Notes under the pieces: generated by a model
Database searches by the model: none
Seen by the model: only the letters and a program-made list of their open reading frames with translations
What the model was told of the DNA's origin: nothing
Translations under genes and position numbers: made by a program
NCBI GenBank assembly: GCA_019455105.1
Contig: JACFMZ010000015.1
Location: 1-39,112, forward strand
Reading direction: 5' to 3'
Length of the DNA: 39,112 bases
From: Bacteroidota bacterium
Lineage (GTDB): Bacteria; Bacteroidota; Ignavibacteria; UBA10030; UBA8401
Shown: positions 31,059 to 39,112 of the stretch, piece after piece
Layout: each line of letters begins with the position of its first letter
Position numbering within the stretch: the stretch's first letter is position 1

Positions 31059-31551
31059 TAAGCATTACACATTCGAGAATTGCCCGGGTATCATCTGGCG
31101 TCAAAAAGAATTGACATACCCGCAGTTTGAAACGATACTCGACAATCTTCATGGCTTCATAAAATCGTTATCGTTAGATAATGATGAATTGATCGATGGA
31201 ATTCAAAAACTGTTGAAGAATACATTGCCGGAACTTGTTGCATCACTTGTTCACCCGCACGCTGAAGGTTTCTTCAGGCGAATATGGAATTACATTCTTG
31301 TTGTCGCTTTACGAATTGATGTTAAACATCCGATCAAATACATGACGTTGACGGAAACAGCGCAGGTAGTGAACGATTTTTTTTTCTTAAATCAGCAATG
31401 GATGAAGAGCTTGAACGGTTCCGCAGAGTCGTTGGGTTCAGCGATGAAGGAAGCATTGAAAGTAGCGGGGATGGGGACGATAGCGGAATCCATTGGAGTG
31501 AAGTCATCTACATTCTCGCCGGAGGAAGAACCGAAGAAGCAGAGCGATTAA
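31051..31551 (+). CDS. Tail assembly chaperone, upstream frame (gpG-like)
   Basis: The ATG at 31051 has AGAGGAAA upstream and gives 166 residues. LTYPQFETILDNLHGFIKSL and DGIQKLLKNTLPELVASLVH are helical. The place between tail tube and tape measure is that of lambda G. At codons 109-112 the sequence has nine consecutive T (31377-31385), where a -1 slip enters the frame that ends at 31679. Both the unshifted product and the fusion are expected, as chaperones of tail-tube assembly on the tape measure. Confidence 0.75.
   Translation: MNNKHYTFENCPGIIWRQKELTYPQFETILDNLHGFIKSLSLDNDELIDGIQKLLKNTLPELVASLVHPHAEGFFRRIWNYILVVALRIDVKHPIKYMTLTETAQVVNDFFFLNQQWMKSLNGSAESLGSAMKEALKVAGMGTIAESIGVKSSTFSPEEEPKKQSD
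31377..31385 (+). promoter_or_regulatory. T9 slippery site for -1 ribosomal frameshifting
   Basis: Nine T followed by C, within GAT TTT TTT TTC of the chaperone gene. A -1 slip on TTT codons continues as LKSAMDEELERFRRVVGF to 31679, giving a fusion of about 210 residues. Position and direction match the conserved G/GT frameshift of long-tailed phages. Confidence 0.75.
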
Positions 31552-31679
31552 AACATCTTCCGGTGATGGAAACGATGAAGCTGATCATCGTGCAAGCAAA
31601 ACATAATCAGCGGTTAGCAAAAGCAGCACAGCCGAAAACCAATAACGATCTTGAATATTTGCGTGATTATCTCACCTAA
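31386..31679 (+). CDS. Tail assembly chaperone, frameshifted part (T-like)
   Basis: Read in the -1 frame after the T9 site: LKSAMDEELERFRRVVGFSD, HWSEVIYILAGGRTEEAERL, and LPVMETMKLIIVQAKHNQRL. It overlaps the upstream frame by about 165 bases, longer than in lambda. An ATG at 31398 could allow separate initiation, but it lacks a ribosome site, and the conserved genetics favours the fusion. Confidence 0.7.
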   Translation, partial: LKSAMDEELERFRRVVGFSDEGSIESSGDGDDSGIHWSEVIYILAGGRTEEAERLKHLPVMETMKLIIVQAKHNQRLAKAAQPKTNNDLEYLRDYLT

Positions 31680-33536
31680 ATGGCAAAACAAAAAGTAGAA
31701 ATAGGTCAATTAAGCGTCGATTACCAGGAACTACAGGGACAGTTAAAGACTGCTGAGACGCTTGTAAAAACGTTGAAAAGCAATCTGCGAGATCTTTCCA
31801 ATGTCAAGATCGATAAGAATGGTCAAGTTGTCGGTGGATTTCGTGCGCTTAACACGGAGCTTGATGTCACCAATAAGCAGATGAAAGCCGGGAAGGATCT
31901 CTTTCGTGATTTCTACAAAGAACAACGCATTCAAGATAGAACAACTCGAGAAGCAACGCAGGCGGTTGTTGGTTTTACAGTCGGTTTAGCAACGCTCATC
32001 AATACCGGCGGAGAATCAAATAAAACTGTTGAACGGCTTACGCACTCATTGCTTGCAGGAGTAACAGCAGCACAAGGCGCGGAATTTTCATTTACAGCAA
32101 TTGGAATTGCCGGAAGAAATCTTGGTGGATCACTTGGTAAAGTGGCAACATTTTTATCGCAAAATGCCGGTTGGATGGGAGCAATTGTCGGGGTTGGCGT
32201 TGGACTGGTAACACTATTCAGACAATCAAACGAAGAAGCGAAAAAAGCGGCGGAAGAAGGTCTGAAGAAATACAATGAAATGCTGGATCGCATTGCAGAA
32301 CGTATGCAGGATTTTACTCCGGAGACTGCAAAAGCTCGCAAAGATGCTCTGACACTCGAATTAAATCAAGTTGAAGCGCGTCAAGCTATCATGAAAAAAT
32401 TGATCAATGCAAAAAAGAACGGCGAAAAAGAAATAACAATCACCGAACAGGAAGCCGCAAAAGCCGGTGTTAATGCAAATGAATTATTGCGATTCACCGC
32501 GAAACAATTAGATGATGAATATAAACGTCTTCAGGATCGAGCACGTGAGCTTGCAACAGAGTTAAATTCAATCCCGACATTTGTCACGGGAAAAAAACCG
32601 ACAACAACAAAGGAAGATGCGCGGAAACAAGCCGAGGATGAACAAAAACGCAAAGAAGAATATGAAAAGAGATTAATGTCTCTTGCTGATCAACGTCGGC
32701 GTGCGGCAATTGAAGGGCGAGCAAAGGAATACGATGAGAATGAAAAACTTGTTGATCAAGAACTTGAAAAGGTAAAACTGCAGTATCAGCTTCACTCAAT
32801 TTCTCTTGATGACGCCATCGCGCAACTGCAAGCGTTAGAAGCGCAAACAAATGAAGCAAACAAACGCTTAAAGATCGAAGCAATGATTGCCGATTTACGT
32901 GAACGCGATGCACAATTGCAAATGCAGCGCATGAACGAACAGCTCGATCAAGCGTCACGCATAGCATCATTATTACAGCGGGCATTCTCAAAATCCGATG
33001 ATGATTTTATTGCAAAACTTGCACAGGCATTACAGATAGCGGTGAACATTGCAAAGATCATGAATAAGAAACAAGGCAGCGATCTTAACTTTGGCGATTA
33101 TTTAGAAATGGGATTAAATGTTGCATCGTTTTTTGCCGGCATACCGATGTTTGCAAATGGCGGAGAGTTGACACGACCGCAATTGAGAATTGCAGGTGAA
33201 GCTGGTCCCGAATTCTACATGCCGAAAAGAACATTCTATGATGTAGCGCGGTTGGAAATCATTCCGAAAATGCTGAGTATGGCAAAGCGAGATCTTGTTC
33301 GCTCAACGACGGTAATCAATAACAATAACACGACAACGGCGGTGAAGCTCGATACATCAGATTTAAGAAACGAAATTGCTGCACTTGGTGATAGAATAAC
33401 ACTGATTGCCGCAGCAATTGAAAACATGCCGGCACCAACGGTTGCTGTCCACAATCCTGTTACACTTGGTGAGGCATTAAAAAGAGAAATGCCGGTGTAT
33501 GAGAAATTCAAATCTGAAAAATTTATTGACCAATGA
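31680..33536 (+). CDS. Tape measure protein
   Basis: A 618-residue protein with coiled-coil N-terminus (YQELQGQLKTAETLVKTLKS), hydrophobic segments near 95-110 and 160-185 (QNAGWMGAIVGVGVGLVTLF), a long charged helical middle, and the common tape-measure ending FANGGELTRPQLRIAGEAGP followed by EFYMP. It sets tail length and is thought to enter the host envelope at infection. At about 1.5 angstrom per residue this predicts a tail near 90 nm. Its stop overlaps the next start (ATGA). Confidence 0.9.
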   Translation: MAKQKVEIGQLSVDYQELQGQLKTAETLVKTLKSNLRDLSNVKIDKNGQVVGGFRALNTELDVTNKQMKAGKDLFRDFYKEQRIQDRTTREATQAVVGFTVGLATLINTGGESNKTVERLTHSLLAGVTAAQGAEFSFTAIGIAGRNLGGSLGKVATFLSQNAGWMGAIVGVGVGLVTLFRQSNEEAKKAAEEGLKKYNEMLDRIAERMQDFTPETAKARKDALTLELNQVEARQAIMKKLINAKKNGEKEITITEQEAAKAGVNANELLRFTAKQLDDEYKRLQDRARELATELNSIPTFVTGKKPTTTKEDARKQAEDEQKRKEEYEKRLMSLADQRRRAAIEGRAKEYDENEKLVDQELEKVKLQYQLHSISLDDAIAQLQALEAQTNEANKRLKIEAMIADLRERDAQLQMQRMNEQLDQASRIASLLQRAFSKSDDDFIAKLAQALQIAVNIAKIMNKKQGSDLNFGDYLEMGLNVASFFAGIPMFANGGELTRPQLRIAGEAGPEFYMPKRTFYDVARLEIIPKMLSMAKRDLVRSTTVINNNNTTTAVKLDTSDLRNEIAALGDRITLIAAAIENMPAPTVAVHNPVTLGEALKREMPVYEKFKSEKFIDQ

Positions 33537-35098
33537 ATGTTACGCTTCTCTTAGAAAATTATGAAGAGATAGATCTCATGAATCCGCCGAGATTGGATAG
33601 TGAATCGGATATCGTTCTTGCACAATCGCGAGAGCGGGATGAATTCAAGCGATCGGTTGAGGATGTGAAACTTGTTATTTCGGATATGGATAATAGTGTA
33701 AATTCAATATTCAAAAAATATTCCATTAATGCTGTTTGGGATGCGATTGTATCGGATAGTGAGCGCCAGCTTTACGTTGGAAGAGTTATCCGTCCTGTAA
33801 CAGTTGAGGTAACGGATGAAAAGATATCGATACAGACATATTCTAAGAATAAGGATTTTTGGGAAGCAGCGAAGAAAACTTTAGTACGACCTGTATCGCA
33901 ATTTATTAAACAGTCGGAAAATATATTTGGAATCTACACGACGGTTGAAACACTAATAAGTTGGAATTGTGATCGATTGAAAAACAACATTGGCTTTTCC
34001 GGGTATGCAATTAATGAACTATATAAAAATCGGAAAATTCGATGTATTGATGATTCAACAGATCCATCCATCGGTAATGATGGACGGTATAGTGACCTTG
34101 TTGCAAAGACAACGGTGTTTGATCTTCTGACAGCAATGTGCAAGTATTACAATGCAGAAATGTTTATCGATCCTGAAACAAATTTATTCACAATGAATAA
34201 ACGCAATACGATTATCACATCCCGGCAATGGAATCTCGATGAACTTTTATTAGACGACGAACGGATTGAGATATCGGACACCGACGAAAAGAAATATGAT
34301 TATATCCACTCATATTTTGCTTTAGCAAAACCGGTAACGGCAGTTGCAGCACAGGTAGCAGAAAGTGGTAAGTCAGGAATCAAAGCAGGGATTTATTACT
34401 ACCATTGGTCATACGTAGTAAAGAATGGTGATATTGAAATTGAAAGTGAAGCATCAGTTTCGTCTGCACCGATCACGATTATCGATTCTTCTCAATTAGG
34501 GAAAACGTATGCAATTACTGCAACAATCCCGCTTGGTCCGTCCGGAACGGTAAAACGCAATTTGTATCGCTATGTATCGCCGAATAATTATCGCTTAGTT
34601 ACGTCGATTGAAGATAACACCACGACACAATATATCGATCTGAAAGCGTCTTCTGAAATTGAAAATAATCAAAGAGCTAATTTTACTCCGGTAAACGGTG
34701 ATATTTATTTTGCATACGATGAAGAAACCGGGAAGTGGACACGTTCCATATTACCTTCCGGTGGACAGGAAATCGATGGAACTGTTTTTGATATCGATCC
34801 ACAATTAGATTTCCGAAATAGTGATGGTTCTGTGCGTGAAAAAAATCTTTCCGATACATTTGCATTCTTTGGACGAGAAATTGATCTCACGACATTTGCA
34901 AAACAATGGATCGATATGTTTATCACAAAGCCCAAAGTGAAATGTGCAGTAAGGGGTTTGCCGTATCGTCTTGGTGATGAATTTGTTTCGTATCGTCATC
35001 CAAGAATACCGGCCGGGAAATATGTTGTCAAGAAAGCAGATAATCATTTAATGCGTGAACGAACGAATCTTGAATTGATTAAAGTGATAGAACAATGA
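33533..35098 (+). CDS. Tail tip/hub protein with inserted FN3-like module
   Basis: A 521-residue protein following the tape measure by ATGA overlap. N- and C-terminal parts are beta-rich (RVIRPVTVEVTDEKISIQTY, FVSYRHPRIPAGKYVVKKAD) as in distal tail or hub proteins. Between about 280 and 365 is a repeated-strand module, YYYHWSYVVKNGDIEIESEA to NTTTQYIDL, with the form of FN3-type inserts often present on phage surfaces. Exact role in the tip not determined. Coupled by ATGA to the next gene. Confidence 0.6.
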   Translation: MNVTLLLENYEEIDLMNPPRLDSESDIVLAQSRERDEFKRSVEDVKLVISDMDNSVNSIFKKYSINAVWDAIVSDSERQLYVGRVIRPVTVEVTDEKISIQTYSKNKDFWEAAKKTLVRPVSQFIKQSENIFGIYTTVETLISWNCDRLKNNIGFSGYAINELYKNRKIRCIDDSTDPSIGNDGRYSDLVAKTTVFDLLTAMCKYYNAEMFIDPETNLFTMNKRNTIITSRQWNLDELLLDDERIEISDTDEKKYDYIHSYFALAKPVTAVAAQVAESGKSGIKAGIYYYHWSYVVKNGDIEIESEASVSSAPITIIDSSQLGKTYAITATIPLGPSGTVKRNLYRYVSPNNYRLVTSIEDNTTTQYIDLKASSEIENNQRANFTPVNGDIYFAYDEETGKWTRSILPSGGQEIDGTVFDIDPQLDFRNSDGSVREKNLSDTFAFFGREIDLTTFAKQWIDMFITKPKVKCAVRGLPYRLGDEFVSYRHPRIPAGKYVVKKADNHLMRERTNLELIKVIEQ

Positions 35099-36033
35099 TA
35101 AATTTTATCGCAGGCGAAGGGAAACCACGATTGATGCTGGAAAAAGATCTTCCGGGCGGTGTGATCATTAATTCACAAGTATCTAATCCGGGAATACTTA
35201 AAACAGGATCACGTCATCGCTTGCGAACCGGGCAAACGTTAAAAATTAGCGGACATACTGGAAGCACGCCGGACATTAATGGCAATCAAGTAGTTACAGT
35301 AATTGATCAATATACAATCACAATACCGGTTAATATATCTGTTGCAGGGTTCGGTGGTGGATTTGAATCTGTTTCCCAAATTTATGAAAGCACAGGTATA
35401 ACAACTTTTGATTTGACTCATGCTTACGAAGATGGCAATCCGATATTTCCATTTGTGCAAATCAATCACCGTATTAAATCGTATCGCGTCAATGGTGATT
35501 TCATCTATACAACATTTGGGAAAGTAATTGCAAAAGACGTTGGAATTTTGACAATAGATGGATGGACGAACGGTATTCCGACAAATGGTCAAAAGATAAT
35601 TGTTGATGGTTGGATTATTGATATTCCCCGATGCCAGGAAATGACAGAAACATTTGAACCCGATTATCTTATTCATTCTGTTTACAGTGGTGATGAAGGA
35701 AACGTTACCTTGACAAAATTTCGCGGCTATAAGTATGAATGTATGCTTGATTATTCAAAGTATGCACAGCCTGAAATGCTTATTGCAATCCGGAATATCC
35801 TCAATGCAGCACACAATGATAAAGTTGTATTGATTCCGCGTGTGGATAAGCAAGGATTGAATTACGAAGTGTATTTACGAAATCCATTTAGTCTAACTCG
35901 ACATCAAAAAAAAGGATACAAAAAACCCGTCTTTGTCTTTGCCGGCAAAAGGAATGTAGAATTTTATAGCACCGGAAAAGGAATTGGGTATGACATTGGC
36001 ACTGATGTCGGTTATGCAGGATCAAACTTTTAA
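35095..36033 (+). CDS. Tail tip protein
   Basis: A 312-residue, strand-rich protein with no signal or membrane segment. LKTGSRHRLRTGQTLKISGH and TVIDQYTITIPVNISVAGFG suggest a small beta domain inserted near the N-terminus. The rest (EMTETFEPDYLIHSVYSGDE, YKYECMLDYSKYAQPEMLIA) has no recognised family. By position, a baseplate or distal-tail component. Confidence 0.55.
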   Translation: MINFIAGEGKPRLMLEKDLPGGVIINSQVSNPGILKTGSRHRLRTGQTLKISGHTGSTPDINGNQVVTVIDQYTITIPVNISVAGFGGGFESVSQIYESTGITTFDLTHAYEDGNPIFPFVQINHRIKSYRVNGDFIYTTFGKVIAKDVGILTIDGWTNGIPTNGQKIIVDGWIIDIPRCQEMTETFEPDYLIHSVYSGDEGNVTLTKFRGYKYECMLDYSKYAQPEMLIAIRNILNAAHNDKVVLIPRVDKQGLNYEVYLRNPFSLTRHQKKGYKKPVFVFAGKRNVEFYSTGKGIGYDIGTDVGYAGSNF

Positions 36034-36048
36034 GAGAAGGAAAATATT

Positions 36049-37047
36049 ATGGCAGTAGATAAAACACCGAATTTTGGATTTAATACTTATGACGATCATG
36101 ATGAACCCGGCACAGGTTCTAAAACAAATCCATCAAATGGGACAAACAATAATGCAATCTTAGCTGACGCATTATTGGCATTGATCCTGAATTCTGATGG
36201 AACGTTGAAGCAAAACATCATTGACAAAACAAATCTAAAAGCCACTGTTGCTGATGGAGTAACCATTGTTAAAGATTCGAGTGTTGGCTTAAAAGTAGTC
36301 GACGGTGTTTTTGATGAAGCAGGATCTGCAGCTAATGTGCAAACATTATTAAATACGCATAAAACAAGTAATGATCATGATGATCGCTATCTCACGATAG
36401 GTTATCTCTCATCGATTATTCGTACAACATTGGATCAAGTCATTGATGGAATTAAAACATTCTTAAAGAATTTGAGAGTAAAGGGAGACTGGCCGGCGTA
36501 TGAGATGTATGATAGTGATGGCAATCCATTAGCAAGTGTGCGAGCAGGAAAATCATCCGGTAAAAATAGACTCGACATTATTCTCATTCAGAATGGATCT
36601 GCCGTCAATTTTCTTTCGATGTCCGAAGGCGGGAAAGTTCAAATGCTTGGTAAAGATTTAGCCACCGAAGAATATGTGCAGGCGAGAGTGAAGAGCGGAA
36701 CGATGTTGCTTAATTCAAGCACGCCGTCAACGCAAGATACATCAAATTATACCAATGACGACTTTGTTATTCCAAACGGTCTCAATGTTGTTCGCGTTGT
36801 ATTTATTTGGCAATGGTTTGGAGCTGAAGCTGATACGCAATTTATCACAGTTGACGTTGACCCCGTAACATTCCCTTATAGTGTAAGACATTTAAGAGCA
36901 AAATTTGAAAATACAAATGCAAATGGTGCTATACTGACATTAGCAGACATTGCAGGAAATACATTGTATCCGGTTTGGTCTGATGATACGTGGAAGGGTG
37001 CCGCTCCTCCGGCAATGAAACTTCATATTACGCTTGTTCTGGGGTAA
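36049..37047 (+). CDS. Tail fibre protein
   Basis: A 332-residue protein with an AGAAGGA ribosome site. It contains the fibre-type motif HKTSNDHDDRYLT (about 105-117) followed by a trimeric-fibre-like helix and beta segments (ATEEYVQARVKSGTMLLNSS). Ala/Asn-rich N-terminus. Likely attaches to the tail tip and carries part of the fibre shaft. Confidence 0.7.
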   Translation: MAVDKTPNFGFNTYDDHDEPGTGSKTNPSNGTNNNAILADALLALILNSDGTLKQNIIDKTNLKATVADGVTIVKDSSVGLKVVDGVFDEAGSAANVQTLLNTHKTSNDHDDRYLTIGYLSSIIRTTLDQVIDGIKTFLKNLRVKGDWPAYEMYDSDGNPLASVRAGKSSGKNRLDIILIQNGSAVNFLSMSEGGKVQMLGKDLATEEYVQARVKSGTMLLNSSTPSTQDTSNYTNDDFVIPNGLNVVRVVFIWQWFGAEADTQFITVDVDPVTFPYSVRHLRAKFENTNANGAILTLADIAGNTLYPVWSDDTWKGAAPPAMKLHITLVLG

Positions 37048-37048
37048 C

Positions 37049-37552
37049 ATGAACTTTTACCAAATCCATATCGAAACGCCAACCGACGTTCAATCCTTAC
37101 TTGTGGATGCAAAAGGCAATTGCACAATAAACTCAATTGTTTACAATGTTGGCGAAGAAGAAATATTACCGCTGAACGCGCTTACGTTACCTATTTCACT
37201 AACGGCGGGAAAGAAACTACTTTTGTTCGATTCGCCGGTGCAGGCAAGTTACATCGAACTGCTCGGAACTAATTTAGAAAACATTCAGGGCGTTTCGCTC
37301 AACGATTCTACACTCGCAAAAAACCTTCAAGACCAAATAGATACCATTATCGCCGGTACTACATCATACACGCACACGCAGGATGTGCCGAGCGATACGT
37401 GGACGATTAACCATTCACTCGGTTACAATCCCAATGTAGCCGTTGTTGATTCTTCCGGCGCTGTTGTTGTGGGCGATTTGGAGTATGTGAGCATTTCCAA
37501 AATCGTAGTGAGATTTAACGGCGGTTTTGCCGGAAAAGCATATTTATCATAG
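37049..37552 (+). CDS. Tail fibre/receptor-binding protein with C-terminal adhesin-like domain
   Basis: Starts at ATG 37049, one base after the previous stop. 167 residues. The N-terminal half is a beta domain (FYQIHIETPTDVQSLLVDAK). The C-terminal 60 residues, YTHTQDVPSDTWTINHSLGY, NPNVAVVDSSGAVVVGD and IVVRFNGGFAGKAYL, match the compact end domain found on many phage fibres. From here on the DNA is visibly richer in G+C than the tail-tip genes, suggesting a separately acquired module. Confidence 0.7.
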   Translation: MNFYQIHIETPTDVQSLLVDAKGNCTINSIVYNVGEEEILPLNALTLPISLTAGKKLLLFDSPVQASYIELLGTNLENIQGVSLNDSTLAKNLQDQIDTIIAGTTSYTHTQDVPSDTWTINHSLGYNPNVAVVDSSGAVVVGDLEYVSISKIVVRFNGGFAGKAYLS

Positions 37553-37561
37553 GAGAATTAA

Positions 37562-39049
37562 ATGAAACTACTAAACAATTTAGACCTCAATAAAAACGAA
37601 TTGCAAAATGCGCGTCTGCAAAACCTCGCCTCAGCGCCCGGCAGTCCGGTAACCGGACAAATGTATTACGATACCGCCAACGATAAAATGGGAGTTAAAG
37701 GTGCGAGTGCGTGGAAGTATCTGTCAATAGAAGGACACACGCACGCCATCGCCGATGTGAGCGGGCTTTCGGCGGCGCTTGCTGGCAAACAGGATGCGAA
37801 AGAGTTTCTCACATTGCTGGGGAACATGAGTTCCTCTACTCCTGTCAACGGCGGCGGTATAATTTGGGCTTACCCAGGTGAATCCGAGGTAGGCTTTATC
37901 GGCGATGGGGACGTAAAATTAGATTTTACCTCATCGGCAAAACTTATTTTAGCAACAATCGTTAGCGCGGGAACATACACAAAAGTAACTGTTGACGCGA
38001 AGGGTCGCGTAACAGGCGGTGCATCTCTCGCCGCAGGCGATATTCCAAGTTTAGATTGGAGTAAAATAACTTCCGGCAAGCCAACAACGTTAAGCGGTTA
38101 CGGCATCACGGACGCATCGCCGTTAAATACAACGCTTAGTGATGCGGCTGGCAGCGATACATTACCCGCGCCCGGTTCAGAAACGCTCGTTACCAAAATT
38201 CAAGCGCTTCGTAACAATGTAAAAAGCATTCAAAACAAAATCGGCGCGGCGAGCGGTATTGCAAGTTTGGATTCCGGCGGAAAAGTTCCGACTTCGCAAC
38301 TTCCGGCGGCGGTTATCGGCGGATTGAATTATCAAGGAACGTGGAACGCAAGCACAAACTCCCCGGCAATACCCGCTGCATCTTCCGGCAATAAAGGATA
38401 TTATTACAAGGTGGCAACCGCCGGAACTACCAACGTGAGCGGTATTACCGATTGGCAGGTCGGCGATTGGATTGTCTCCAACGGAACGGCGTGGGATAAA
38501 GTTGACAACTCTGAGATTGTATCATCGGTAGCCGGTAAAACCGGAGCGGTAACACTTACGAAGGGCGATGTTGGTTTAGGAAACGTTCCAAACGTGGACA
38601 CAACAAACGCGGCGAATATTTCTTCGGGCACACTTCCTACGGGACGAATGCCTGCATACACAGGCGATGTTACTTCAAGCGCGGGCGCAACGGCAAACAC
38701 AATAGCCAACGATGCTGTAACCAATGCAAAGCTGGCAAACATGGCGGCATATACCATTAAGGGGAACAAGAACTTCACCACAGCCGACCCCGGCGACTTG
38801 TCAATAGCAGAAGTTAAGACGATGCTTGGAGTGTTGAATAAATATGTGCAATTCGTCGGCGATGGCTCTGAAACAGTATTCAGCATTTGGCATAGCTTAG
38901 GGTCGAAAGATGTTGTGGTGCTGGTGTATGAACCATCCACAGGCAAACAGGTATTCCCCGATGTAATAGGAATGGATATAAACGAACTGTTTGTTTCGTT
39001 CGCCGTTGCGCCAACATCAAATCAATACAAAGTAGTTGTAGTGGGATAA
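37562..39049 (+). CDS. Long tail fibre protein
   Basis: A 495-residue protein with GGAGAA ribosome site. The N-terminal anchor MKLLNNLDLNKNELQNARLQ is shared in outline with the next gene. Fibre-repeat units follow: EGHTHAIADVSGLSAALAGK, TGAVTLTKGDVGLGNVPNVD and GTLPTGRMPAYTGDVTSSAG. The end domain VQFVGDGSETVFSIWHSLGS resembles that of the preceding protein. It is a receptor-binding fibre. Same G+C-richer composition as its left neighbour. Confidence 0.85.
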   Translation: MKLLNNLDLNKNELQNARLQNLASAPGSPVTGQMYYDTANDKMGVKGASAWKYLSIEGHTHAIADVSGLSAALAGKQDAKEFLTLLGNMSSSTPVNGGGIIWAYPGESEVGFIGDGDVKLDFTSSAKLILATIVSAGTYTKVTVDAKGRVTGGASLAAGDIPSLDWSKITSGKPTTLSGYGITDASPLNTTLSDAAGSDTLPAPGSETLVTKIQALRNNVKSIQNKIGAASGIASLDSGGKVPTSQLPAAVIGGLNYQGTWNASTNSPAIPAASSGNKGYYYKVATAGTTNVSGITDWQVGDWIVSNGTAWDKVDNSEIVSSVAGKTGAVTLTKGDVGLGNVPNVDTTNAANISSGTLPTGRMPAYTGDVTSSAGATANTIANDAVTNAKLANMAAYTIKGNKNFTTADPGDLSIAEVKTMLGVLNKYVQFVGDGSETVFSIWHSLGSKDVVVLVYEPSTGKQVFPDVIGMDINELFVSFAVAPTSNQYKVVVVG

Positions 39050-39050
39050 T

Positions 39051-39112
39051 ATGAAAATATTAAATTCACTCTATATCGGAGGCAATCAGGTTACAGACGA
39101 CAATGGGAATAT
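39051..39112 (+). CDS. Start of a further fibre-type gene, partial
   Basis: The last 62 bases read MKILNSLYIGGNQVTDDNGN from an ATG two bases after the previous stop, resembling the N-terminal anchor MKLLNNLDLNKNE of the fibre before. Cut by the window end. Confidence 0.55.
   Translation, partial: MKILNSLYIGGNQVTDDNGN

Noticed and set aside
1..39112. CRISPR arrays, insertion sequences, rRNA genes
   Set aside because: No regularly spaced repeats, transposase frames or rRNA segments were seen on reading both strands.

Overview
The window is a bacterial chromosome segment (about 1-5650) joined to the left part of an integrated siphovirus prophage (about 5653-39112, running off the right edge). 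The bacterial part reads leftward and holds rsmD (cut by the window edge), a PilM-like protein, a ComEA-like helix-hairpin-helix protein, the heat-shock set dnaJ-grpE-hrcA, and a two-component receiver protein. Composition is moderate in GC. An HrcA-GrpE-DnaJ operon together with recognisable Shine-Dalgarno sites would fit the Bacteroidota/Chlorobiota/Ignavibacteriota neighbourhood, but the sequence alone does not fix the phylum.

The left prophage boundary is a 3'-terminal piece of a tRNA-Gln(CUG) gene at 5653-5697 on the minus strand, beside a tyrosine integrase. The intact tRNA-Gln would be expected at the far prophage end, outside the window. The leftward lysogeny module holds integrase, a small exported/membrane protein, a repressor-like HTH protein without a peptidase domain, and a CI/LexA-type repressor with an S24 peptidase. 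It faces a rightward early operon that starts at a near-consensus promoter (8251-8279) with repeats of operator type and a Cro-like gene. The early region (8.3-16.9 kb) is a tightly overlapped string of small genes: a CII-like regulator, excisionase/MerR-type HTH proteins, zinc-binding proteins, small membrane proteins, two DNA methyltransferases (DPPY and MT-A70 types), a second tyrosine recombinase and a large ParB-like nuclease-domain protein. No DNA polymerase, primase or helicase is seen.

From 17.2 to 20 kb three HNH-type genes are interleaved with a stray minor tail protein Z gene and a remnant of a duplicated HNH gene. Between them lies a 320-base non-coding leader (18.9-19.22 kb) with a promoter, mutually exclusive hairpins that look like an attenuator, and a three-way-junction RNA with a GNRA tetraloop ending in a U-tract. 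It stands directly before the packaging operon. This leader (or cos region) is the most interesting element of the window.

The late region is a lambda/HK97-like head and tail set: Nu1-like small terminase, GpA-type large terminase, gpW-like connector, lambda-type portal, a fused protease-scaffold-major capsid gene with a probable internal start, head-tail joining and tail-terminator proteins, two paralogous tail-tube proteins (one carrying a LamG-like domain), a tail-assembly chaperone pair with a T9 slippery site for a -1 frameshift, the tape measure, two tail-tip proteins and several fibre proteins. The order and the tape measure indicate a long non-contractile tail. Lysis genes and the right attachment site are not in the window.
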